DNA of 24,827 nucleotides from AC-32 sp035624425 (GTDB lineage: Bacteria; Actinomycetota; Thermoleophilia; Gaiellales; Gaiellaceae), in the NCBI GenBank assembly GCA_035624425.1, contig DASPRN010000026.1:1-24827 (forward strand). The letters run 5' to 3'. The translations under genes and the position numbers were made by a program. Position 1 is the first letter of the stretch. Every line of letters begins with the position of its first letter. Below the pieces are notes generated by a model. It saw only the letters and a list, made by a program, of their open reading frames with translations. It made no database searches and was not told where the DNA came from. Positions 13,959 to 21,718 of the stretch are shown piece by piece.

Positions 13959-14686
13959 ATTCCCAGACCGCCGTCGACGAGCAACACTTCGCCCGTGATG
14001 AACGAGGCCTCGTCGGAGCACAGGAAGCGTACCGCTCCGGCGACGTCCTCCGGATTGCCGAGCCGGCCGAGCGGCGTGTTCGCGAGCATCGCCTCGCGCG
14101 CCTCCTCCGGAAGCACGTCGGTCAGGCGCGTATTCACGTAACCCGGCGCGACCACGTTGGCGCGCACGTTGCGGCTGCCGAGCTCGCGCGCGAGGGACTT
14201 GGTGAAGCCGATGATCCCGGCCTTCGAGGCGCCGTAGTTCGTCTGGCCCCAGTTGCCGTGCAGGCCGACGATCGACGAGACGTTCACGATCGAGCCGGCT
14301 CGCTTCTTCATCATCCCCCGCGTCACCGCACGGCAGGTGTAGAAGACCGACGAGAGATTCGTCTCGATCACGTCCCGCCAGTCCTCGTCGGACATCCGCG
14401 CCAGCAGGCCGTCGCGGGTGAGGCCCGCGTTGTTGACGAGTATGTCGAGGTCGCCCGCATCCTCGACGAGCCGCGTCGCCTCAGCGGGATCGGCGACATC
14501 CGCCTGCACGGCGCGGCCGCCGGCCTCCTTCGCCGCCGCCTCGGCCTCCTCCGCGCCCGACCGGTAGCCGACCACCACCTCGGCGCCGGCGCGGCCGAGC
14601 TCGAGCGCGATCGCCCGGCCGATCCCACGCGAGCCGCCGGTGACCAGAGCCGTCTTCCCCTCGAGCGAGCAGAACGCGTCAGGCAG
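13955..14686 (-). CDS. fabG: 3-oxoacyl-[acyl-carrier-protein] reductase, apparent CTG start
   Basis: A 243-residue short-chain dehydrogenase that reduces 3-oxoacyl-ACP with NADPH. The TGGSRGIG cofactor loop is at residues 16-23, NNAG at 85-88, and the catalytic set is S138, Y151 and K155, the same numbering as E. coli FabG. No ATG, GTG or TTG occurs in frame upstream of the glycine loop. The only plausible start is CTG 14686, 8 bp inside fabD, with GGAG 10 nt upstream. A start at the internal GTG 14578 would delete the cofactor loop. It overlaps fabF by 4 bp. The catalytic core and context make FabG secure; the CTG start is inferred. Confidence 0.94.
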   Translation of the reverse strand: MPDAFCSLEGKTALVTGGSRGIGRAIALELGRAGAEVVVGYRSGAEEAEAAAKEAGGRAVQADVADPAEATRLVEDAGDLDILVNNAGLTRDGLLARMSDEDWRDVIETNLSSVFYTCRAVTRGMMKKRAGSIVNVSSIVGLHGNWGQTNYGASKAGIIGFTKSLARELGSRNVRANVVAPGYVNTRLTDVLPEEAREAMLANTPLGRLGNPEDVAGAVRFLCSDEASFITGEVLLVDGGLGM

Positions 14687-15611
14687 GGCCGAGGATCTCC
14701 CGCAGCTTCTCGAGAGAGGCGAGGTCGCCCACGGGGATCGCCTTCACGCTTCTGTCGATCCTCTTCAGTAAACCGCTGAGCACGTTGCCGGGCCCCACCT
14801 CGACGAAGACCTTCACCCCCTGCCGCATCAGCTCGCGCGCGGCCTGGGTGAACTTGACCGGCGCTGTCAGCTGCTCGACCAGGAGGGCCGCCATCCGCTG
14901 CGCGGGCTCGATCTTCGCGGTCACCGTGGAGATGAAGGGGGCGATCGGCTCGGCAAAGCGCACGCGCTCGACCGCCGGGCGCAGCCGCTCGGCGGCGTGC
15001 TCGATCAGCGGGCTGTGGAACGCGCCCGAGACGCGCAGCTTGACCGTCCGCCGGGCGCCCTGGAGCTGCGCCTCCGTACAGCACTCGTCCACCGCCGGGT
15101 TCTCGCCCGAGATGACGATCTGGCCGGGGCAGTTGTAGTTCGCCGGCCAGACGCGCGAGATGCGGGCGCAGAGATCCTCGACCACCTCGTCCTCGAGCCC
15201 GAGGATCGCTGCCATCGAACCGGGGTTCTCCTGGGCGGCCGCGGCCATCGCCAGGCCGCGCTCGCGGACGAGCGCGATCGCCTCTTCGACGCCGAGCGCC
15301 TCGGCCGCCGCCAGCGCTGCGAACTCGCCGACCGAGTGGCCGACGACGTAGTCCGGCCGGTACCCGTAGCTGCGCAGCGCAGCGAGCACCGCCAGGCTCG
15401 TCGCGACGAGCGCGGGCTGCTGCACCTCCGTCTTGACGAGCTCCTCCTCGGGCGCCTCGAAGCAGAGCCGGACGAGATCGAGCCCGGAGGCCTCGCTCGC
15501 CCGCACGAAGACGTCCATCGCCTCGGGCACCGCCCGTGCGATCTCACGGCCCATGCCCACCTCGAGCGAGCCCTGGCCTGGAAAGCAGAATGCGATCTTC
15601 TCGGCGCTCAT
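14679..15611 (-). CDS. fabD: Malonyl-CoA:ACP transacylase
   Basis: A 310-residue acyltransferase that loads malonate onto acyl carrier protein for chain extension. PGQGS lies at residues 11-15, the nucleophile is S93 in GHSVGEF, and the partner histidine is H199 in GAFHS; EVGPGNVLSGL near the C-terminus is also typical. Length is normal for FabD. ATG 15611 gives a 4-bp ATGA overlap with fabH upstream; the frame is open for another 900 bp only through GC bias. Its 3' end overlaps the proposed CTG start of fabG by 8 bp. Confidence 0.96.
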   Translation of the reverse strand: MSAEKIAFCFPGQGSLEVGMGREIARAVPEAMDVFVRASEASGLDLVRLCFEAPEEELVKTEVQQPALVATSLAVLAALRSYGYRPDYVVGHSVGEFAALAAAEALGVEEAIALVRERGLAMAAAAQENPGSMAAILGLEDEVVEDLCARISRVWPANYNCPGQIVISGENPAVDECCTEAQLQGARRTVKLRVSGAFHSPLIEHAAERLRPAVERVRFAEPIAPFISTVTAKIEPAQRMAALLVEQLTAPVKFTQAARELMRQGVKVFVEVGPGNVLSGLLKRIDRSVKAIPVGDLASLEKLREILGPA

Positions 15612-16621
15612 CCTCGTCCTCCGTCTGTCCATTCGATCAAACCGGAGCCCCACGTGAGCCCGGCACCCATTCCCGTCATCAGCACGAGCCTGCCGGCCCG
15701 CAGGCGTCCGTCGGCCTTCGCGTCGGCGAGGGCGAGCGGAATCGACCCGGAGGACGTGTTGCCGTAGCGGTCGACGTCGATCACGACTTTCTCCTCCGGA
15801 ATACCCAGCTTCTCCCGCGCATACTCGATGATCCGTACGTTCGCCTGGTGCGGAACGTAGACGTCCACATCGTCGATGGTGCGGCCGCACTCGGCCAGCA
15901 CGGCCTCCGCGGAGGCGATCAGCACGCGCGTCGCGAACTTGAAGACCTCGCGCCCGTTCATCTGGACGAAATGCTGCTTCCCGGCCACGGTCTCTGCGCT
16001 CGCCGGGGCCCGCGAGCCGCCGGCGGGCAGGTAGAGCTGCGGCCCGCCCGAGCCGTCGGCCCCGAGCTCGAAGCCGAGGAAGCCGCCCTCGCCGACGCGC
16101 TCTAGCACCACAGCGCCGGCACCGTCGCCGAAGAGGACGGCGGTCGAGCGGTCGCTCCAGTCCAGGATCTTCGAGAGCACGTCGCCGCCGACGACGAGCG
16201 CCCTCTGCGACAGCCCACCGGCGAGCATCCCGTAGGCCTGCGCGACCGCGTACATGAACCCCGTGCAACCGGCCGAGAGGTCGTAGGCGGCCGCCTCGGA
16301 CGCGCCGAGCCTGTCGGCCAGGATCGCTCCGGTCGACGGAAACGCCATGTCGGGCGTCACGGTCGCAACGATGATCAGGTCGATCTGCGAGCCGTCGAGC
16401 CTGGCGGTCGCCAGCGCCTCGCGCGCTGCGGGCAGGCAGAGGTCGGAGAGCGCCTGCTCCGGCCCGGCGATCCGGCGCTCCCGGATCCCGGTGCGGTCGC
16501 GGATCCACTCGTCGGAGGTCTCCATCATCGTCGAGAGCTCGTCATTCGTCACCACGCGCTCGGGAACGTAGGAGCCGAGGCCCGTGATCGAGATCGCGCC
16601 GCCGTTCGCGGTACCGATCAC
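15608..16621 (-). CDS. fabH: 3-oxoacyl-[acyl-carrier-protein] synthase III
   Basis: A 337-residue initiating condensing enzyme that joins an acyl-CoA primer to malonyl-ACP. The catalytic triad is C119 (DLSAGCTGFMYA), H258 (VPHQANVRII) and N288 (YGNTSSGSIPLAL). FGDGAGAVVL and the C-terminal GMGAGLTWGS are further FabH hallmarks. GTG 16621 overlaps the fabZ stop by 4 bp and leaves about 10 residues before the first strand (ISITGLGSYVPE). In actinobacteria FabH substrate choice sets straight or branched chain starts; the residues that decide this cannot be read off confidently here. Confidence 0.96.
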   Translation of the reverse strand: MIGTANGGAISITGLGSYVPERVVTNDELSTMMETSDEWIRDRTGIRERRIAGPEQALSDLCLPAAREALATARLDGSQIDLIIVATVTPDMAFPSTGAILADRLGASEAAAYDLSAGCTGFMYAVAQAYGMLAGGLSQRALVVGGDVLSKILDWSDRSTAVLFGDGAGAVVLERVGEGGFLGFELGADGSGGPQLYLPAGGSRAPASAETVAGKQHFVQMNGREVFKFATRVLIASAEAVLAECGRTIDDVDVYVPHQANVRIIEYAREKLGIPEEKVVIDVDRYGNTSSGSIPLALADAKADGRLRAGRLVLMTGMGAGLTWGSGLIEWTDGGRG

Positions 16622-17055
16622 GTCTGCTCCACCGCGAACGTCAGGGTTCCGCGGGCCGCAAGCTGACCGTCGACCTTCGCCGTCGCCTTGCCCTTCCCGA
16701 TCGGGCCGCGCACCGCCTCGAGCCGGCACTCGTAGACCAGCTCGTCCCCCGGTTCGACGATTCGCTTGAAGCGCACGCCGTCGATCCCTGCGAACAGCGC
16801 CAGCCGACCGCGGTTCTCCTCCTGCGAGAGCACCGCGACCGCGCCGGTCTGCGCCATGCCCTCGACGATCAGAACGCCGGGCATCACCGGCCGCCCCGGG
16901 AAGTGGCCGGCCAGGTACCACTCGTCCGGCCGCACCGTCTTGCGCGCGACCACCCGCTCGCCCGGCTCGAGCTCGAGCACCTCATCGATCAGCAGAAACG
17001 GCTCCCGGTGCGGCAGGATCGCCTCGATCTCCTCGCGCCCAAGTGTGGTCTTCAC
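16618..17055 (-). CDS. fabZ: 3-hydroxyacyl-[acyl-carrier-protein] dehydratase FabZ-like
   Basis: A 145-residue hotdog-fold dehydratase removing water from 3-hydroxyacyl-ACP. The N-terminal ILPHREPFLLIDEV is diagnostic. The catalytic pair is H51 in HFPGRPVMPG and E65 in VEGMAQ. GTG 17055 gives the standard family length and a 4-bp GTGA overlap with the sigma-factor stop; longer versions would run into that gene. No enoyl reductase (fabI/fabK) or second dehydratase lies nearby, so the last step of the cycle must be encoded elsewhere. Confidence 0.95.
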   Translation of the reverse strand: MKTTLGREEIEAILPHREPFLLIDEVLELEPGERVVARKTVRPDEWYLAGHFPGRPVMPGVLIVEGMAQTGAVAVLSQEENRGRLALFAGIDGVRFKRIVEPGDELVYECRLEAVRGPIGKGKATAKVDGQLAARGTLTFAVEQT

Positions 17056-17666
17056 GCTGCCGATCTGCCCGTGAGCCGTGCGCGCAGGCCGGCGCGGGCG
17101 CGGTGCGCGTAGCACTTCGCCGTCCCGACCGGCATCCCGGAGCGCTCGGAGATCTCCGCGAAGGAGAAGCCCAAGGCGTCCTTCAGCACGACCACGCTCG
17201 CCTGCTCGTGGGAGAGACCCGCCAGCTCGGCGGCCAGCTCGTGGCGCAGCTCCGAGAGCGCCGCCTCGTGCGCCGGGTCGGCCTCGACCGCCAGGCGCTC
17301 GTCCCGGTCGAGCGGCTCGCAGTGGCGCACGCGCTGGCGTGCGCCGACGTCGTGGCAGGTGTTGACGACCAGCCGGTGCAGCCAGGTCGCGAACTGGGCC
17401 TCGCCGCGGTACTGCCGCAGGCGAACGCAGAGCTTGGCGAGCGCCTCCTGTGCGGCGTCACGGGCGTCCTCGGGATCGGCGAGCACGTGCGAGGCAAGCC
17501 GCTCGACGCGGGGGGCATGGCGCTCGCAGAGCGCGGCGAGCGCCTCGGCGTCGCCGTCCTGGGCGCGTCTGACCAGAATCGGATCACTGAGCCTCTCGTA
17601 GCGAAGCGGCCGTTCGAGCCGTGGGTCCTGCCGAATCTGACGGCGCTTGCGGCGAGGAGGTTGCAC
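17052..17666 (-). CDS. ECF-like RNA polymerase sigma-70 family factor
   Basis: A 204-residue two-domain sigma factor. Sigma-2 (about 30-112) includes DARDAAQEALAKLCVRL and YRGEAQFATWLHRLVVNTC, the -10 recognition and core-binding helices. Sigma-4 (about 145-198) includes LSHEQASVVVLKDALGFSFAEI and a helix-turn-helix ending in GTAKCYAHRAR, for -35 binding. A basic leader (RRKRRQ) precedes sigma-2. GTG 17666 lies 10 nt after a TAGACT box. The 3' end overlaps fabZ by 4 bp, so this regulator is translated together with the fatty-acid synthase genes. No anti-sigma gene is adjacent. It may sense envelope or lipid state, but that is inference from position only. Confidence 0.9.
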   Translation of the reverse strand: MQPPRRKRRQIRQDPRLERPLRYERLSDPILVRRAQDGDAEALAALCERHAPRVERLASHVLADPEDARDAAQEALAKLCVRLRQYRGEAQFATWLHRLVVNTCHDVGARQRVRHCEPLDRDERLAVEADPAHEAALSELRHELAAELAGLSHEQASVVVLKDALGFSFAEISERSGMPVGTAKCYAHRARAGLRARLTGRSAA

Positions 17667-17675
17667 GGCGGTCCC

Positions 17676-17681
17676 TAGTCT
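17676..17681 (+). promoter_or_regulatory. Leaderless -10 box of birA
   Basis: TAGTCT on the plus strand fits TAnnnT and lies 7 nt before GTG 17689. It overlaps the opposite-strand box of the sigma-fab operon. Confidence 0.5.
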
Positions 17682-17682
17682 A
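17677..17682 (-). promoter_or_regulatory. -10 box of the sigma-fab operon
   Basis: TAGACT on the minus strand fits TAnnnT, 10 nt before GTG 17666, giving a leader of a few nucleotides at most. It shares 5 bp with the birA box on the other strand. Confidence 0.45.
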
Positions 17683-17688
17683 CGGGGG

Positions 17689-18270
17689 GTGGATTCGCTG
17701 GCGAGCGAGGCTGTCGTCCCGCGCCTCCGGGGCCGCTTCGGCCGCGACTACCGCTATCTGGAGTCGACTCCCTCGACCCAGCTGCTGCTCGAGCCCGAGA
17801 CTCCAGAGGGCGCGGTCGTCGTCGCCGGCGAGCAGACCGAGGGGCGCGGCCGGCTCGGGCGCCGCTGGTTCGCACCGCCGGGGACGAGCCTGCTCTGCTC
17901 GATCCAGCTCCGGCCCGCGGTGCCGGGCGAGCGGCTCCCGGAGCTGACGGGGGTGGCGGCTCTGGCGTGCGCCGAGGCGATCGAGGCGCTGACGGGGCTT
18001 GCGTCCGAGCTGAAGTTCCCGAACGACCTGCTGCTGGGCGGGCTGAAGGTCGCCGGCGTGCTGGCCGAGGCGCGCGAGGGCCGGGTCGTGCTCGGGGTCG
18101 GGGTCAACGTGAACATCCCGGAGGAGCAGCTACCGCAGGAGGTGGACGTGCCCGCGACCTCGCTCCTGGTCGAGACCGGCCGCGCCGTCGACCGCGCCGA
18201 GCTGCTGGTCGAGCTGCTCGAGCGACTCGAGCGCCGTTACGACGCCTGGGTCACCTCTTCGCCTGGATGA
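17689..18270 (+). CDS. birA: Biotin-[acetyl-CoA-carboxylase] ligase, minimal form
   Basis: A 193-residue biotin protein ligase that activates biotin as biotinyl-AMP and attaches it to the carrier protein of acetyl-CoA carboxylase. The nucleotide loop GRGRLGRRW is at 52-60, KFPND at 109-113, and K120 (GGLKVAGVL) is the conserved lysine. It lacks both the N-terminal DNA-binding domain of E. coli BirA and most of the C-terminal SH3-like domain, ending shortly after RYDAW. GTG 17689 is preferred over TTG 17647, which would lie inside the divergent sigma gene. The last 20 bp overlap the 3' end of the convergent amidase gene. Functionally it fits the nearby accDA and fab genes. Confidence 0.9.
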   Translation: MDSLASEAVVPRLRGRFGRDYRYLESTPSTQLLLEPETPEGAVVVAGEQTEGRGRLGRRWFAPPGTSLLCSIQLRPAVPGERLPELTGVAALACAEAIEALTGLASELKFPNDLLLGGLKVAGVLAEAREGRVVLGVGVNVNIPEEQLPQEVDVPATSLLVETGRAVDRAELLVELLERLERRYDAWVTSSPG

Positions 18271-19564
18271 GCGGCCAGAACCACGGCCGGAGAGGCGACA
18301 CCAGGCGAAGCATCGGCAGACCGATCGTCCCGGCCGCGCTGCGCATGTCGGGAGCGGCGATCGTCCATGAGTACTGCCGGTCGGTGGGCACCGAGGTCGC
18401 GTTCCAGGTCCAGTCGACCGCCGTGCCCGTGCCGCTCCCACCTGCGACGGCGGCACCCGTCTGGTCCTTGACGGTCACCGTCCAGGCTGCCTCGGCGGAG
18501 AGCGTGGCCCTGAACCGGATCTGCCCGCCGAGCGCGCCGGCCACCCTGGGCGCGTAGAGCTTCGGCAGCCCCGTCTGCGCAACCTCCTTCCGGATCGCCG
18601 GCAGCTGCGCGTAGAGGTTCGTCCCTGGGCAGCTCGTCGGGCCCGTGTCCCGGTGCCCCGAGATCGCGTTCAGCGTCACCTTCCTGCCGGCCGGATAGCG
18701 CGGGTTCCCGTCCGAGACCCGCACCACCTTCGAGAGCGGGTCGACGTGCGCGAGGTCGAGACGCCAGGCGAGCAGCGACACGAGCGCCGCGCGCGCAGCG
18801 GCCGTCGGCCTGGCGCCGTCGTAGTTCCCGAGCAGCGCGATCCCGACGCTGCCGACGTTGAACCCCTCCGCGTGCGCGCCGATCACCGCCCGCGTCATGC
18901 CACCGTACCGGCCTTCGAAGATCTGGCCGTACTTGTCGACGAGGAAGTTGTAGCCGATGTCGTTCCAGCCGTTGGCCTCGACGTGGTAGAGCTCGATCGC
19001 GCGCACGATCGAGGCCGACTGGCTTGGGCTGTACGCGTTCGACCCAGCCGTGTGGTGGACGATCGCGAAGTGGACGCCGTCGGCATAGCGCGGCGGCGCG
19101 CGTTTGATCGCCTCGTTCGCGCCCCACTCCGCCCGCGTGACGATCGCCGGCGTCTCGGTCATCAGCGGCTGCAGCACCGGCCGGGACCGTCCTGGGCTGC
19201 GGACGAAGAATGCGCGCACCCGCCCCACACGCCCGACCCTGCGCACCTGCAGCATGTCGGCCCCCCCGACCCAGAACGGGCTGCCGAGGCGCCAGCCCGA
19301 GACGCCGCCCTCGGTGCCGCGGTCGGGCAGGTCGTCCTCGCCGGGCGCGGCTGCGCGCCACGAGCTCCAGCGGCCGGCGAGCGAGCGCGTCCTGAAGAGC
19401 ACCGACCCGGAGCCGCGCCAGTGGATCCCGATCAGGTCGAAACGGGCAGCCCGCGCCGGCGCGGTGCTGTCAAGATCGCGCGAGACAAGCTCGAGCCCGG
19501 CTCCGGCGGCGGCGCCCGGAGCGGCGAGCGCGAGCACGGCTGAGGCGGCAACCACCCTTTTCAC
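18251..19564 (-). CDS. Secreted PGRP/amidase_2-type N-acetylmuramoyl-L-alanine amidase
   Basis: A 437-residue exported protein that probably cleaves the amide between muramic acid and the peptide in cell-wall peptidoglycan. A signal peptide begins MKRVVAASAVLALAAPGAAAGA. The PGRP domain (about 140-325) starts with TRAEWGAN and has zinc ligands H170 or H171 (IVHHTAG), H304 (SGHRDTGPTSCPG) and C312, plus Y205 in GYNFLV. Residues 30-130 are an actinobacterial N-terminal region, and the last 100 residues look like a FlgD-type Ig-like domain (WTVTVKDQTG, WTWNATS). GTG 19564 gives the classic signal peptide; an ATG at 19627 would add 21 residues in front of it. Confidence 0.9.
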   Translation of the reverse strand: MKRVVAASAVLALAAPGAAAGAGLELVSRDLDSTAPARAARFDLIGIHWRGSGSVLFRTRSLAGRWSSWRAAAPGEDDLPDRGTEGGVSGWRLGSPFWVGGADMLQVRRVGRVGRVRAFFVRSPGRSRPVLQPLMTETPAIVTRAEWGANEAIKRAPPRYADGVHFAIVHHTAGSNAYSPSQSASIVRAIELYHVEANGWNDIGYNFLVDKYGQIFEGRYGGMTRAVIGAHAEGFNVGSVGIALLGNYDGARPTAAARAALVSLLAWRLDLAHVDPLSKVVRVSDGNPRYPAGRKVTLNAISGHRDTGPTSCPGTNLYAQLPAIRKEVAQTGLPKLYAPRVAGALGGQIRFRATLSAEAAWTVTVKDQTGAAVAGGSGTGTAVDWTWNATSVPTDRQYSWTIAAPDMRSAAGTIGLPMLRLVSPLRPWFWPLIQAKR

Positions 19565-19602
19565 GAGGACCGACCCGACCTGAGGGTTGCACACGCCCCC
19601 CG

Positions 19603-19616
19603 GGGCCGCAAGGCCC
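19603..19616. other. GC-rich hairpin in the amidase/nfeD divergent gap
   Basis: GGGCC and GGCCC arms enclose a GCAA tetraloop in the 73-bp gap between the two divergent starts. On the minus strand it would fall in the amidase leader. No function is assigned. Confidence 0.3.
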
Positions 19617-19621
19617 GCTGA

Positions 19622-19627
19622 TAGCAT
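19622..19627 (+). promoter_or_regulatory. Possible -10 box of the nfeD-slipin operon
   Basis: TAGCAT fits TAnnnT, 10 nt before GTG 19638. This is the same spacing as the sigma-factor box. Confidence 0.4.
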
Positions 19628-19637
19628 CTTTACAACC

Positions 19638-20954
19638 GTGAAAGCGTCGATTCTGCGGGCATTTTTCAGCTCGCTCGCCGTTGTCCTGGCCGTTCCGGCG
19701 CTCGCGCTCGCGGGCTCCTCGACGAAGCCAAAGGTGCTCGTCATCCACTACGCGCTCGAGGTCAACCCGGTCACGTCGAGCTACCTCGACCACCAGCTCC
19801 ACCGCGCCCAGAACGATCACTACAACGCCGCCGTGATCGAGCTCGACACCCCGGGCGGCCTCTCCGACTCGATGCGAAAGATCGTCCAAACGGAAGTCGG
19901 CCTGAAGATCCCGGTGATCGTGTACGTCGCGCCGCAGGGTGCGCGAGCCGCGTCCGCCGGCGTCTGGATCACCCAGGCCGGCGACATCGCGGCGATGGCG
20001 CCGCAGACCAACATCGGCTCCTCGACGCCGATCGACTCGAGCGGGCAGAACATCGGCTCCGACCTGCGGCGCAAGGTGATCAACGACGCGGTTGCCTCGC
20101 TGAGCAGCCTCATGCGCTACCACGGACGCAACGCCGCCTGGGCCGCCGAGGCCGTGCGCAGGGCGAGCAACCTCGACAACGTCCAGGCGAAGAAGATGAA
20201 CGTGGTCGACGTCCTCGCGCCCACCCTGCCGGCGCTGCTCGACAAGATCGACGGCCGCACGACGGTCGGCAAGAAGCTGACGCTGCACACGGCGGGCGCC
20301 GAGCTCGTACAGGTACACCCCGGCTTCTTCACGCGCCTCCTGAACGCGCTGATCGACCCGAACCTGATCCCGCTCCTGTTCCTGGCCGGCCTGGCGGGAA
20401 TCGGCTTCGAGATCTTCCACCCCGGCGTCGTCCTCCCTGGCGCGCTGGGCGCGGTCGCGCTGCTGCTCGCCCTGTTCGGCTTCGCCGTGCTCCCGATCAG
20501 CTGGGCTGGTCTCGCGCTGCTGATCCTCGGCGCCGCGTTACTCGTGATCGACGCGCACGTCGTGACGCACGGAGCGTTGACCGTCGCAGGGCTGATCAGC
20601 CTGGTCGTCGGCTCCCTGCTGCTCTTCCACAACGCGCCGGCTCCCTACGACAACGTCAACACGCCGCTCCTCGTCGCCTTTGCGCTCGGGCTCGGGCTCA
20701 TCTGGGTGTTCGCGCTCGGCAAGGCGATGCAGGTGCGCCGGCGACCGGTCTCCGTCGGGCCCCAGATGATCGTCGGCGAGGTGGGCGAGGCCCGCCGCGA
20801 CGACATGGTCTTCGTCCACGGCGAGCTCTGGCGCGCGCGGACCGCCGACGGCGTGCCGCTCCAGCCCGGCGAGCAGGTGCGCGTCTCAGGCGTCGACCCG
20901 GAGCTCGTGCTCGAAGTCGTCCACATGCCCGAGGCGGATAGGATCGTCACGTGA
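19638..20954 (+). CDS. NfeD-family membrane-bound ClpP-like serine protease
   Basis: A 438-residue membrane protease of the long NfeD (1510-N plus NfeD) type, which cleaves partner stomatin/slipin proteins. A signal peptide or anchor covers residues 1-26. The ClpP-like domain (about 30-200) has the nucleophile S106 in AASAGVW and a candidate general-base lysine K146 (RRKVIND), a spacing of 40, close to S97-K138 of Pyrococcus PH1510-N. Four to five hydrophobic segments (about 240-360) follow, then the C-terminal OB-fold NfeD domain (about 380-438, VGEVGEAR...). GTG 19638 starts right before the signal peptide. It overlaps slipin by 4 bp, the standard pairing. Confidence 0.92.
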   Translation: MKASILRAFFSSLAVVLAVPALALAGSSTKPKVLVIHYALEVNPVTSSYLDHQLHRAQNDHYNAAVIELDTPGGLSDSMRKIVQTEVGLKIPVIVYVAPQGARAASAGVWITQAGDIAAMAPQTNIGSSTPIDSSGQNIGSDLRRKVINDAVASLSSLMRYHGRNAAWAAEAVRRASNLDNVQAKKMNVVDVLAPTLPALLDKIDGRTTVGKKLTLHTAGAELVQVHPGFFTRLLNALIDPNLIPLLFLAGLAGIGFEIFHPGVVLPGALGAVALLLALFGFAVLPISWAGLALLILGAALLVIDAHVVTHGALTVAGLISLVVGSLLLFHNAPAPYDNVNTPLLVAFALGLGLIWVFALGKAMQVRRRPVSVGPQMIVGEVGEARRDDMVFVHGELWRARTADGVPLQPGEQVRVSGVDPELVLEVVHMPEADRIVT

Positions 20955-21718
20955 CCGCGGCCGCCGTCATCGTCCTCGTTCTCCTCTTCCTGGTCGTCCT
21001 CTTCCTGATCTCGGCGATCAAGGTGGCGCGGGAGTACGAGCGCGGGATCATCTTCCGGCTCGGCCGGCTGCTCCCGGAGCCGAAAGGTCCGGGCCTGTTC
21101 ATCCTGATCCCGATCGTCGACCGGATGGTCAAGGTCGACCTGCGGACGATCACTCTGAACATCCCGCCGCAGGAGGTCATCACCAAGGACAACGTCCCCG
21201 TGCGGGTGAACGCGGTCGCCTACTTCCGGATCGTCGAGCCCAAGAACGCGATCGTCCAGGTCGAGAACTTCATGGTCGCGACCTCGCAGATCGCGCAGAC
21301 GACGCTTCGCTCCGTCCTCGGCCAGCACCTGCTCGACGAGCTGCTCTCCGAGCGAGACAAGATCAACTCGATCCTGCAGGAGATCATCGACGAGTCGACC
21401 TCGCCCTGGGGGATCAAGGTCTCGATCGTCGAGGTCAAGGACGTCGAGATCCCCACCGGCATGCAACGAGCGATGGCGCGACAGGCCGAGGCCGAGCGCG
21501 AACGCCGCGCGAAGGTGATCGCCGCCGAGGGCGAGTTCCAGGCCTCCGAGCGGCTGAAGGACGCCGCGCTCGTGATCGAGCAGCATCCGATCGCGCTCCA
21601 GCTCCGCTACCTGCAGACGCTGATCGAGATCAGCACCTCGCCGGCGACGACGATCGTCTTCCCGGCGCCGCTCGACCTGATCAAGCCGTTCCTCGAGCCC
21701 GGCGGCTCGAGCTCCTGA
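20951..21718 (+). CDS. Slipin (stomatin-like SPFH/band 7 protein)
   Basis: A 255-residue SPFH-domain protein that oligomerises on the membrane and is thought to organise membrane microdomains. One N-terminal hydrophobic segment (1-22) is followed by the SPFH domain (YERGIIFRLGRLL ... GPGLFILIPIVDRM ... PPQEVITKDNVPVRVNAV), then a helical ERERRAKVIAAEGEFQASE region typical of prokaryotic slipins. GTG 20951 overlaps nfeD by 4 bp. NfeD proteases cut slipins near their C-terminal hydrophobic part, so the two probably act as a pair. The 3' end overlaps the next gene's CTG. Confidence 0.94.
   Translation: MTAAAVIVLVLLFLVVLFLISAIKVAREYERGIIFRLGRLLPEPKGPGLFILIPIVDRMVKVDLRTITLNIPPQEVITKDNVPVRVNAVAYFRIVEPKNAIVQVENFMVATSQIAQTTLRSVLGQHLLDELLSERDKINSILQEIIDESTSPWGIKVSIVEVKDVEIPTGMQRAMARQAEAERERRAKVIAAEGEFQASERLKDAALVIEQHPIALQLRYLQTLIEISTSPATTIVFPAPLDLIKPFLEPGGSSS

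Noticed and set aside
13955..14578. fabG as a truncated pseudogene starting at GTG 14578
   Set aside because: The missing N-terminus is present in frame without stops back to CTG 14686, so the gene is intact.
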